From positions 1 to 28,860 of IMG/VR virus record IMGVR_UViG_3300036804_000069: 28,860 bases of DNA; one strand, given 5' to 3'. Every line of letters begins with the position of its first letter. The stretch's first letter is position 1. The notes under the pieces were generated by a model. That model worked only from the letters and a program-made list of their open reading frames with translations, had not been told where the DNA came from and ran no database searches. The position numbers and the translations under genes were made by a program. This document shows, piece after piece, positions 20,801 to 27,267 of this stretch. This DNA comes from a virus.

Positions 20801-21165
20801 TGCGCCCCGGGCTCACCGCCGACGGCCACGCCATTCGCCTGCCGGTCGGCGAGGCCATCCTCGCCCCGCTCCTCGATGACCTCGCCGTCGCGTACGCCGA
20901 GGACCCGACGACGGTCGGCACGCTGCTGCGGGTGCACGCCGAGTCAGTGAGGCGCCTGGACCACGCCGTCGCCGACGACGCCATGCCGGACTACGAGCGC
21001 GCGATCCGTGCCGCCGAGGCCGACGGCTCCCGCGAGTTGCTGCTCGCCGAGTTGCCCGCCGAGCACGCTGACCCGCTGCTGTCGCCGGACGCCGCTATCA
21101 CCCTCGCCGGGCGGTTGACCCGCCTCGCCGGACACATCCGCCACACCCGAAAGGCCACCCCGTGA
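20797..21165 (+). CDS. Helical early protein preceding Bet, unknown
   Basis: The 122-residue protein begins at an ATG overlapping the previous stop and ends in a stop overlapping the bet GTG. It is helical and acidic: VGEAILAPLLDDLAVAYAED, then GTLLRVHAESVRRLDHAVAD, then a basic end (RLTRLAGHIRHTRKATP). No motif for nuclease or DNA binding is visible. Tight coupling to the annealing protein suggests a role in recombination or replication, by position only. Confidence 0.78.
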   Translation: MMRPGLTADGHAIRLPVGEAILAPLLDDLAVAYAEDPTTVGTLLRVHAESVRRLDHAVADDAMPDYERAIRAAEADGSRELLLAELPAEHADPLLSPDAAITLAGRLTRLAGHIRHTRKATP

Positions 21166-22271
21166 CGATCGCCCTTGCCGAGCGCCCGCAGGCGCCCGCG
21201 ACCGCCCCCGGCGGCTCCCTCGCCGTCCGCCCCGACCAGACCGCGTGGACGGACGAGCAGGCCGCCGTACTCCGCCAGTCCGGCATCAAGCAGCAGGTGA
21301 CCACCGCCGAACTGTCCGGCTTCCTGCACCTGTGCCAGCGCACCGGCCTGGACCCGTTCAGTCGGCAGATTTACCTCATCGGCCGGTACAGCAAGAAGGA
21401 CGGGCGAGACGTCTACACGCCTCAGACCGGCATCGACGGATACCGCGTCATCGCCCAGCGCGTGACTTCGCAGACCCGCGGGACCTACGGCTACGAAGAC
21501 GCCCTGTGGTGCGACCCGTCCGGCCGGTGGCGGGACGTGTGGCTCGCCGACGCGCCCCCGGCCGCCGCAAAGGTCACCGTGATCCGAAACGGGCAAAAGT
21601 TCTCCGCCGTGGCCCGGTTCTCCGAGTACGTGCAGACCTTCCCCGACGGAAACCCCAAGGGTCTGTGGGCGAAGATGCCCGCCGGGCAGATCGCAAAGTG
21701 CGCCGAAGCGCTCGCGCTCCGCAAGGCGTTCCCGCACGACCTCGCTGGGGTGTACACGGCCGAGGAGATGGGCCAGGCCGACAACGCCGCGCCCGACGCC
21801 GGACCGGCCCCGCAGATACAGCACATGCAGCAGGCGCAGCCGGACGAGTGGGCCACGGCGCAGCCGCGTCGCGACTACCTTGCCGAGGCCCGCGCCGCAG
21901 AGACCGTCGAGGACGTCCGCGCGATCTACCGTGCCGCCCTGGCCGAGTTCGGCCCGAGCACAGCGACCGCGCAGGAGATCGCGTCGATCGGCGCGACGAA
22001 GCCCGGGGCGAAGGTGGCCGAGCAGCCCGCGCCGGCCGCCGACCCGGGGATCGGCGCCGCCCCGGCCGACGACGGCTACCAGGCCGACGACCCCGCCGAA
22101 CGGGCCGCGGTCGAGGCCGAGCAGCGGTTGCGCCTCGCCGCGTCCCGCGCCAATCTCCCCACCCTGGACGCCGACTTCCAGACCGTCTACGGCATCCCGA
22201 TCGAGCAGGCCACCGCGCAGCAGCTCGACACGTTCCGTGCGCGCATCGAGGCCGCCGGGGGTGCCCAGTGA
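21162..22271 (+). CDS. bet: Bet/RecT-type single-strand annealing protein
   Basis: The 369-residue protein matches phage recombination protein Bet in residues about 30-205: LSGFLHLCQRTGLDPFSRQ, then IYLIGR, then TGIDGYRVIAQR, and later GLWAKMPAGQIAKCAEALALRKAFP. Bet-type proteins bind single-stranded DNA and anneal complementary strands during phage recombination and concatemer formation. Residues 205-369 are an Ala/Pro/Glu-rich extension with a helical segment (YLAEARAAETVEDVRAIYRA) and a final helix, longer than lambda Bet (261 residues). GTG 21162 overlaps the preceding stop. The usual exonuclease partner is not recognisable in the window. Confidence 0.88.
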   Translation: MTIALAERPQAPATAPGGSLAVRPDQTAWTDEQAAVLRQSGIKQQVTTAELSGFLHLCQRTGLDPFSRQIYLIGRYSKKDGRDVYTPQTGIDGYRVIAQRVTSQTRGTYGYEDALWCDPSGRWRDVWLADAPPAAAKVTVIRNGQKFSAVARFSEYVQTFPDGNPKGLWAKMPAGQIAKCAEALALRKAFPHDLAGVYTAEEMGQADNAAPDAGPAPQIQHMQQAQPDEWATAQPRRDYLAEARAAETVEDVRAIYRAALAEFGPSTATAQEIASIGATKPGAKVAEQPAPAADPGIGAAPADDGYQADDPAERAAVEAEQRLRLAASRANLPTLDADFQTVYGIPIEQATAQQLDTFRARIEAAGGAQ

Positions 22272-22888
22272 CCACCGCTACGGAACAGAAGGTGCAAGCG
22301 CCCGATCCGGCGTACCTCGCCGCAGTCCTCCGCCAGCGACAGGCCATGCAAGCCCAGCTCGACCGCGCCAAAGCGATGTTCGCCGAGGTCGACACCGACG
22401 CCACGGCGCTGCTCGCCCAGCAGTACACGGCAACCAAGTCCATCAAGACGGACATCACGCTTCCCGACGACACGACGAAGTTCGCCACGGTGACACGCGT
22501 CGGGGGCGAGGCCGAAGCGCAGGTAACCGACCGCGCAGCGTTCCACGCATGGGTACGCGACACCTACCCGGACCACTGGGGATTCAAGGTCATCCCCGCA
22601 CGCACAGAGACCATCGTCGATGGCGCGTTCGCTGATCAGGTGTTGGCCACCGTGACCGCGGCCAACGTCGCCGAGTACGCCGACCCGGAGACGGGGGTGG
22701 TGCACGAGGTACCGGGCGTCACGATCCGGCCGACGCGCCGCGCGTACTTCCGGTGGCTGTTCACCCGGGCGAGCAAGCGCCAGCCGCTCGACGGCCGCGA
22801 GTTGGCCGCGCAGGCAATCCAGGCCGGACAGATCAGCGCGGACACGCCGCCCGCGCTCCCGGCCGCCGCCGAGCCCGCCGACCAGTAA
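22268..22888 (+). CDS. Conserved protein coupled to Bet, unknown
   Basis: The 206-residue protein starts at a GTG overlapping the bet stop. It has a helical N-terminus (YLAAVLRQRQAMQAQLDRAKAMFAEV by parts), a strand-rich middle (KTDITLPDDTTKFATVTRVGG, then DHWGFKVIPARTETIVDGAF), and PGVTIRPTRRAYFRWLFTRASKR, then an Ala/Pro-rich tail. It lacks the PD-(D/E)XK or metal-binding motif expected of a RecE- or Exo-like partner. It may be a DNA-binding cofactor of the annealing protein. The inference rests on tight coupling only. Confidence 0.8.
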   Translation: MTTATEQKVQAPDPAYLAAVLRQRQAMQAQLDRAKAMFAEVDTDATALLAQQYTATKSIKTDITLPDDTTKFATVTRVGGEAEAQVTDRAAFHAWVRDTYPDHWGFKVIPARTETIVDGAFADQVLATVTAANVAEYADPETGVVHEVPGVTIRPTRRAYFRWLFTRASKRQPLDGRELAAQAIQAGQISADTPPALPAAAEPADQ

Positions 22889-22898
22889 CCCGCCGTAC

Positions 22899-22924
22899 GG
22901 GCCGCCCCAGCACCGGGGCGGCCC
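22899..22924 (+). terminator. Perfect hairpin after the bet unit
   Basis: GGGCCGCCCC (22899-22908) pairs with GGGGCGGCCC (22915-22924) around AGCACC. The first arm is identical to the first ten bases of the hairpin at 20340. No T-run follows and the next start is 15 bases on, so it is more likely an attenuator or processing site than a full terminator. Confidence 0.5.
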
Positions 22925-22938
22925 CCGGAAGGACCCCC

Positions 22939-23280
22939 ATGCGCATCACCCTCATGACCCCCGACCAGCGCGACCGCCTTACCGCCGAGCTGGGGTTGCA
23001 GCACCCCGCCGCGCCCGAGCTGGTCGCCGCGACCGTCGCATGCGCGACCGGCGTACTCCGCAGCGACGTACGCGCCGTCGCCGCTCGGCTGATCGAGGCT
23101 GAGCAGCTGCTCGACACCACCCGCCGCACCCTCGCCCGCGCCGCCACCAGCGACTACCACCACAGCATTTCCGATCTGCTGTGGGAGCTGACACAGGCCG
23201 GAGCCGGAATCACGGATGCGGAACTGGACGCCGCCGAGGCCACCGCCGCCGCCGAGGCGCGAGCGGAGGCCCTGCGATGA
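22939..23280 (+). CDS. Helical early protein, unknown
   Basis: The 113-residue protein begins at ATG 22939 after GGAAGGA. It is helical throughout (PDQRDRLTAELGLQ, then ARLIEAEQLLDTTRRTLAR, then ISDLLWELTQAGAGITDAEL) with an Ala/Glu-rich C-terminus. No cysteine cluster or membrane span. Its stop overlaps the next ATG (ATGA). No family recognised. Confidence 0.75.
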   Translation: MRITLMTPDQRDRLTAELGLQHPAAPELVAATVACATGVLRSDVRAVAARLIEAEQLLDTTRRTLARAATSDYHHSISDLLWELTQAGAGITDAELDAAEATAAAEARAEALR

Positions 23281-23498
23281 GCGCCGCCACCCGCCTCGAC
23301 CGGGCCCGCCGCCACCTCGACACCCCGCCGGCCAAACCAGTGCCCGGACAGCTCGCGGTCGACGCTCCGCCGATCGTCTGCCGCCACGGCAACCCGCAAT
23401 GCAGCGCCGTCCCCACTCGCCCTTACTTCTGCGGCCCGCGGTGCGACGAGCACCAACCGAGCATCACCCGCCCCTACTCCATTCGGGAGCAGTCGTGA
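23277..23498 (+). CDS. Small Cys/His-rich protein
   Basis: The 73-residue protein starts at an ATGA overlap. Cys35-x-His37, Cys42, Cys52, Cys56 and His59 (IVCRHGNPQC, then YFCGPRCDEHQ) could bind one or two zinc ions, in a pattern like small treble-clef proteins. It is coupled on both sides to other small genes. Function unknown. Confidence 0.72.
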   Translation: MSAATRLDRARRHLDTPPAKPVPGQLAVDAPPIVCRHGNPQCSAVPTRPYFCGPRCDEHQPSITRPYSIREQS

Positions 23499-23773
23499 GG
23501 GCGTTCTACCGCGGCTACAGCAGCCGTTCCGGCCGCCTCGCCGCCCAGGTCCGGCGCCTCCACATCATGCGCGAGGACGGGAAATTCCCGGGCCGGTCCG
23601 GCGAGTGCAACGCCGCCGGGTGGGCCCACCGGGACAGCGAGCCGGTGATCCTCGACCCGATCCCGGCCGTACCGCCGCCCGGTCTGGAGTGGTGCCCCGC
23701 GTGCGTCGGCCGTGCCGCTGAACGCGCCGGACTGCTGCACCAGTTCGCCGCCGCCCTCACCGCCCCGCAGTAG
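23495..23773 (+). CDS. Small protein with paired cysteines, unknown
   Basis: The 92-residue protein begins at a GTG overlapping the previous stop. It has a basic N-terminus (VRAFYRGYSSRSGRLAAQVR), then ECNAAGWAH (Cys38, His45) and WCPAC (Cys67, Cys70), which together could form a zinc site. A C-terminal helix (GRAAERAGLLHQFAAALTA) follows. Family not recognised. A strong hairpin follows it. Confidence 0.72.
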   Translation: MRAFYRGYSSRSGRLAAQVRRLHIMREDGKFPGRSGECNAAGWAHRDSEPVILDPIPAVPPPGLEWCPACVGRAAERAGLLHQFAAALTAPQ

Positions 23774-23784
23774 CCCCGCACGGC

Positions 23785-23823
23785 CCCGGGGCGAGGACGA
23801 GCCGCCGCGCCCCTCGCCCCGGG
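23785..23823 (+). terminator. Hairpin before the replication-initiator-like gene
   Basis: CCCGGGGCGAGG (23785-23796) pairs perfectly with CCTCGCCCCGGG (23812-23823), loop 15. There is no T-run; ACAGGAGCACAA, the ribosome-binding site region of the next gene, follows. Confidence 0.5.
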
Positions 23824-23853
23824 CGCCAACCCCCGAACAGGAGCACAACCCCC

Positions 23854-24771
23854 GTGCCATGGTTCAAAGTCGACGACACCGCACACGCTCACCCGAAACT
23901 GCTGAAGGCGACCAACGCCGCCATCGGCCTGTGGATGCGGGCCGGAGCGTACGCGGCCCAGCACCTCACCGAGGGCACCGTGCCCGGTGTCGTCGCTCAG
24001 CTGTACGGCACCACCCCGCAGGCCAAGAAGCTGGTTTCGGTCGGACTGTGGCACGAGCACGGCCACACCTGCGGCCGATGCCCGCAGCCCGCCCCGGGCG
24101 ACTACTACATGCACGACTTCCTGATCTACAACCCCACCAAGGCCGCCGTAGAGAAGGACCGCGAGCAGGCAGCCAACCGGCAGAAGAAGGCCCGCGAGAA
24201 GGCCGCCGAGGTCCGAAACCAGACGGGTAATCGCTCCGATTCATCGTCGAAAGCGAACTCTTTCGCTGGTGAATCAACGACGGAAAATCTCGAAAGCGCT
24301 CCGAATCAGATCGGGTTTCCGGATCTTTTCGCAGGTCAGGATGGGTCGTCACAGCGTGACGGTATGGACCCGTCACGGTCCCCCCGACCCGACCCGACCC
24401 CTACTACTTCCTACGGAAGTAGTAACCCCCCTGCCCCCAAGGGGGAGAGGGCAGCCGCCGCCGCGCTGGTCGAGGTGTGGTGGTCGAAGTACGGCCGCGG
24501 TACGGCCCAGAGCCGGAACACGGTGCGCCGAGCCGTCGAGGACGCCCTCGGCAACGGCCTTGCCGAGCAGCTGCTCGCTGCCGCGCTCGACCGCCTCGGC
24601 CAAACCTCGAAGCCCGTCACCGGCGGAACGCTTCAGTTCGCCCTCTCGGAGATCCGCCGGCCTGCCGCTGGGGCCGACGTAATCCCCCTCGACCCGAACG
24701 CCCCTCGCCGTCCCGGCCGCGCCGCTCAGGCCGCCAACTTCTACGCCGATCTGCTCGCCGAGGAGAACTGA
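23854..24771 (+). CDS. Replication-initiator-like protein
   Basis: The 305-residue protein starts at GTG 23854 behind CAGGAG. Its N-terminus (MPWFKVDDTAHAHPKLLKAT, then GLWMRAGAYAAQHLTEG) is the winged-helix-like start of actinophage replication initiators, with a Cys-x2-Cys insertion (HTCGRCPQP) and YYMHDFLIYNPTK. A Lys/Glu/Arg helix (about 98-115) leads to a disordered Ser/Asn/Pro-rich linker (about 120-195). A C-terminal helical DnaD-like part follows (about 205-305, ALVEVWWSKYGRG, then GGTLQFALSEIRRP). Such proteins bind origin repeats and recruit the host helicase. The linker DNA is unusually repeat-rich. No polymerase or helicase gene is seen, so host replication enzymes are probably used. 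Confidence 0.78.
   Translation: MPWFKVDDTAHAHPKLLKATNAAIGLWMRAGAYAAQHLTEGTVPGVVAQLYGTTPQAKKLVSVGLWHEHGHTCGRCPQPAPGDYYMHDFLIYNPTKAAVEKDREQAANRQKKAREKAAEVRNQTGNRSDSSSKANSFAGESTTENLESAPNQIGFPDLFAGQDGSSQRDGMDPSRSPRPDPTPTTSYGSSNPPAPKGERAAAAALVEVWWSKYGRGTAQSRNTVRRAVEDALGNGLAEQLLAAALDRLGQTSKPVTGGTLQFALSEIRRPAAGADVIPLDPNAPRRPGRAAQAANFYADLLAEEN
24232..24424. other. Candidate replication origin inside the initiator gene
   Basis: This lower-GC stretch holds direct repeats CGCTCCGAWTCA (24232-24243 and 24297-24308) and TCGAAAGCG (24247-24255 and 24290-24298). It has nested inverted repeats GATTCA/TGAATC (24238, 24270) around AGCGAA/TTCGCT (24252-24267), and a perfect 10-bp hairpin TACTACTTCC/GGAAGTAGTA (24402-24424). 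Lambdoid phages also carry their origin inside the initiator gene's linker. Confidence 0.45.
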
Positions 24772-25448
24772 TGGACCGCCGCCAAGTTGCCGCCCTGCTC
24801 GCCTACGCCGACCGGCTCGACCCGACCCGCGCCCCCACCGACAAAGCCGCCGCCGCCGAACGCCTTACCCAGTGGGCCGACTTGCTATCCGACGTCGCCC
24901 CGGCCGCACCGCACCCTGAAGGCCGCCACTGGGACGCCTCACAGGCCGTACGCCGCCACATCGCCACCAGCCCCTACCCGATCAAGCCCAGCGACGTATC
25001 CCGGCCGTGGCACGACTTCCGCCGCGACATTCTCTCCCGCCACGTCGACCCCACCCCGGCCGTCGACCCCGACAACGAACAGGCGTACCGGGCCGCCCTC
25101 GCCACCACCCGCCACGCCATCGAAACCGGCACCGCCGTCGCCCAACCCCGAACCGCACTCCCCGCAGGCACCCGCGAAGAACGCGACCACGAAGCCGCCG
25201 CCCGCCTCGCCCAGTTCGGCGGATACATGCCCCGCACAGTGGCCGACGCCCTCGCCGCCTACCGCCCCGGCATGACCGAACGCCGCCGCCTCGCCGTCGC
25301 CGGACAGCCCGACCCGTACACCGTCCCCTGCCCATGGGGAGCCTGCCGCGCCCCCAAGGGCCAGAAGTGCCAGACCGCCGGCCGAACCCGCGCCAACTTC
25401 CACCCCGCCCGACTCACCGCCGCCGCCCGACAGGAGCAGCCCGCATGA
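24771..25448 (+). CDS. Zinc-finger protein of the replication module
   Basis: The 225-residue protein overlaps the initiator stop by one base (TGATG). The N-terminal helical part (RRQVAALLAYADRLDPTRAP, then RLTQWADLLSDVAPAAP, then SQAVRRHIATSPYPIKPSDV) resembles proteins found beside initiators in actinophages. The C-terminus has a CCCH zinc motif, Cys187-x4-Cys192-x7-Cys200-x10-His211 (CPWGACRAPKGQKC, then NFHPAR). It probably binds DNA or loads a host replication protein. Coupling to the initiator supports a joint role. The helicase-loader idea is inference only. Confidence 0.78.
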   Translation: MDRRQVAALLAYADRLDPTRAPTDKAAAAERLTQWADLLSDVAPAAPHPEGRHWDASQAVRRHIATSPYPIKPSDVSRPWHDFRRDILSRHVDPTPAVDPDNEQAYRAALATTRHAIETGTAVAQPRTALPAGTREERDHEAAARLAQFGGYMPRTVADALAAYRPGMTERRRLAVAGQPDPYTVPCPWGACRAPKGQKCQTAGRTRANFHPARLTAAARQEQPA

Positions 25449-25930
25449 ACCGCAACGTGAAGCACCCGGGGAAGACATACCGCCGTAAGCCGAGCGGCGG
25501 CGACCGCACCCGCGGCGGCCGTACCTGGCGCATCACCGCGTCGTGGAATGCCCGCCCCGACCGGCCCGCCGTCCGCACCACGTCGGACCGCAAAGCCCGC
25601 GACCGCATGGTGGCCGAGTTCGTCGATCAAGGCGGGTACGTCATCGTCGAGGAGGCCAAGGGGTTCAAGTGGCGTGCCTGGCGCGAGTTTGACGGCCCCG
25701 CCGAACTGGCCGCCCGCGCCGACGCCGAACACGCCCAGCAGGAAGCCATGCAGCGCGAGGAACGCCACCGCGCCGACTACCAGCGCCAGGCCGCGCAGAA
25801 CCTCCGCGCCGCCACGTACGCCGCCGCCGACGCATTCGACGACATGGCCCGCATCATGCGCCGCCCGCCCATCGCCCGCGCCGCCACCGGCCAGACCACC
25901 GCCCGCCACATCACCGGCGCCCAGCGATGA
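25445..25930 (+). CDS. Basic early protein, unknown
   Basis: The 161-residue protein starts at an ATGA overlap. Its N-terminal half is basic and Arg/Trp-rich (KHPGKTYRRKPSGGDRTRGG, then TWRITASWNARPDR, then GYVIVEEAKGFKWRAWREF). Its second half is a long charged helix (EHAQQEAMQREERHRADYQ) ending in a helical YAAADAFDDMARIMR. The strand-helix N-terminus could contact nucleic acid. No family recognised. It lies in the coupled replication operon. Confidence 0.75.
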   Translation: MNRNVKHPGKTYRRKPSGGDRTRGGRTWRITASWNARPDRPAVRTTSDRKARDRMVAEFVDQGGYVIVEEAKGFKWRAWREFDGPAELAARADAEHAQQEAMQREERHRADYQRQAAQNLRAATYAAADAFDDMARIMRRPPIARAATGQTTARHITGAQR

Positions 25931-26088
25931 TTCCCGACGCCGTCGCCGCAGTCATCGCCGCCACCATGCGCGACCACCCCACCAGCAACCCCGAAGCCGT
26001 CGCCAGAGCCGCCGTAGCAGCCCTTACCCGCGAGGGCTGGCACATCACCGCCCCCGACGTCATCGCCGCCGCCCTACGCGCCGCATAG
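25927..26088 (+). CDS. Tiny helical protein at the end of the early operon
   Basis: The 53-residue protein is below routine ORF length but begins with an ATGA overlap and ends just before a strong hairpin. It is Ala/Val-rich and amphipathic (DAVAAVIAATMRDH, then AVARAAVAALTREGWHITAPD) and not convincingly membrane-spanning. It resembles small helical proteins common in Streptomyces phages. Function unknown. Confidence 0.65.
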   Translation: MIPDAVAAVIAATMRDHPTSNPEAVARAAVAALTREGWHITAPDVIAAALRAA

Positions 26089-26098
26089 CCCCACCGCA

Positions 26099-26134
26099 GG
26101 GGGGGTGCGACCGAAGTAGCCAACGCACCCCCCC
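26099..26134 (+). terminator. Terminator-like hairpin closing the first early operon
   Basis: GGGGGGGTGCG (26099-26109) pairs perfectly with CGCACCCCCCC (26124-26134) across a 14-nt loop. It begins ten bases after the stop and is followed directly by the O3 control region. A T-run is missing. Confidence 0.6.
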
Positions 26135-26137
26135 GAG

Positions 26138-26169
26138 CGGTATCGTCCACCCATGGACGATCGATACCG
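26138..26169. promoter_or_regulatory. Operator candidate O3 and promoter of the HNH-SSB operon
   Basis: O3 is GTCCACCCATGGAC at 26145-26158, matching the consensus of O1 and O2. It overlaps the end of a TANNNT hexamer TATCGT (26141-26146). A larger inverted repeat CGGTATCG/CGATACCG (26138-26145 and 26162-26169) encloses it, with its centre shifted two bases from that of the inner palindrome. TACCG follows at the same distance as at O2. No good -35 was found. Confidence 0.6.
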
Positions 26170-26219
26170 TCCACACGCGAACCGTGAGCCCCAGTGCTCA
26201 GACCAGGAAGGACCCGCCC

Positions 26220-26702
26220 ATGGCCCGGCCCCGCCCGACTGCCGCATGGCGCTACTGGTCCAAAGTCCGCTTCGACGGCCCCCTTTCGCTCCACAAGCAG
26301 GCCCCCGGCCGCTGCTGGACATGGGCCGCAGGCACCAACAACCGCGGATACGGCAGCTTCAAGCACGCCGGGCAGGTCATTGGCGCACACCGCTGGTCAT
26401 TTGAAGACGAGCACGGCGAGATACCCGCCGGCCTCGAACTCGACCACCTGTGCCGCCGCCGCGCATGCGTGAACCCGGCCCACACCGAGCCCGTCACGCA
26501 CCGCGTCAACACCCTCCGGTCGACGGCCCCCACCGCCCGCAACGCCCGCGCAACGCACTGCCCCCACGGCCACCCGTACAACGACGCAAACACGTACCGG
26601 ACCCCTGCCGGATACCGCCAGTGCCGCGCATGCCGCCGCCGCGAACCCTCCCCCGTGCTCCACCTCCACCCCGCCCACACCACCGAAAGGCAGGCCGCCT
26701 AA
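26220..26702 (+). CDS. HNH endonuclease with C-terminal zinc cluster
   Basis: The 160-residue protein has an HNH_3-type nuclease core: [21 protein letters not shown] by parts with His76, [15 protein letters not shown] with Asn85 and His88, and a preceding GYGSF strand. A second cluster near the C-terminus ([15 protein letters not shown], then QCRACRRRE, Cys114, Cys135, Cys138 with histidines) likely binds zinc. Such free-standing nucleases may cut DNA in packaging, replication or homing. The terminase-adjacent packaging HNH is normally elsewhere, so a replication or homing role is as likely here. ATG 26220 has AGGAAGGA upstream. Its TAA overlaps the ssb ATG (TAATG), so the nuclease is coupled to SSB. 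Confidence 0.87.
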   Translation: MARPRPTAAWRYWSKVRFDGPLSLHKQAPGRCWTWAAGTNNRGYGSFKHAGQVIGAHRWSFEDEHGEIPAGLELDHLCRRRACVNPAHTEPVTHRVNTLRSTAPTARNARATHCPHGHPYNDANTYRTPAGYRQCRACRRREPSPVLHLHPAHTTERQAA

Positions 26703-27178
26703 TGGCAGGCGAAACCCTGATCACCATCGTCGGCAACCTCGTCGACGACCCCGAACTCAAGTTCACCCCCGCCGGCCACGCCGTCGCCAAATTCCGCGTC
26801 GCCTCGACCCCCCGCACCTTCGACAAGTCCACGAACGAATGGCGCGACGGAGAGGGCCTGTTCCTCACCGTCTCCGCGTGGCGCAGCCTCGGCGAGAACT
26901 GCGCCGGATCGCTCGCCCGCGGCATGCGCGTCATCGTCCGCGGCGCCCTCAAGCAGCGCTCCTACGAGGACCGCGAAGGCGTCAAGCGCACCGTCTACGA
27001 AATCGACGCCGAGGAAGTCGGCCCGTCGCTCAAGTCGGCCACCGCCGCCGTCACCAAGACCAACGGCCAGGCCCAGCGGCAGCAGCAGCCCAGCAACGGC
27101 GGCTACAGCGCCCAGCAGCAGCCCCAGCAGCAGAACACCGGATGGGGCCAGCAGAACACCCAAGAGCCCCCCTTCTAA
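26702..27178 (+). CDS. ssb: Single-stranded DNA-binding protein
   Basis: The 158-residue protein has the OB fold of bacterial-type SSB (about 1-115): [21 protein letters not shown], then [56 protein letters not shown] Gln/Asn/Gly-rich flexible tail follows (about 120-152). The C-terminal tip is QEPPF: the final Pro-Pro-Phe is kept, but the run of aspartates usual in cellular SSB (DDxPF) is reduced to a single glutamate. This may weaken or retarget binding of host partner proteins. It protects phage single strands and would work with Bet and the initiator. Translation is coupled to HNH. Confidence 0.93.
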   Translation: MAGETLITIVGNLVDDPELKFTPAGHAVAKFRVASTPRTFDKSTNEWRDGEGLFLTVSAWRSLGENCAGSLARGMRVIVRGALKQRSYEDREGVKRTVYEIDAEEVGPSLKSATAAVTKTNGQAQRQQQPSNGGYSAQQQPQQQNTGWGQQNTQEPPF

Positions 27179-27184
27179 CCCCGC

Positions 27185-27207
27185 CCGCGGCCGACGTCCG
27201 GTCGCGG
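27185..27207 (+). terminator. Hairpin after ssb
   Basis: CCGCGGCCG (27185-27193) pairs with CGGTCGCGG (27199-27207), with one G-T pair and loop ACGTC, starting six bases after the ssb stop. No T-run is present. The 60 bases between it and the next gene hold only a GC-rich spacer and a ribosome-binding site. Confidence 0.45.
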
Positions 27208-27267
27208 CCAGCACCGCGCGCGCGAGCAACCCGCGCACCCTCCCACTCCACACCCTGAGAGGACCCC

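Noticed and set aside
22541-22554. A fourth operator copy (TTCCACGCATGGGT)
   Set aside because: It differs from the consensus at three positions, including the core TGGA, and lies within coding sequence away from any promoter.
21245-22888. A 547-codon plus-strand frame spanning bet and the next gene
   Set aside because: Its first part is an out-of-frame Arg-rich shadow of bet; only the part from GTG 22268 is a plausible protein, coupled to the bet stop.
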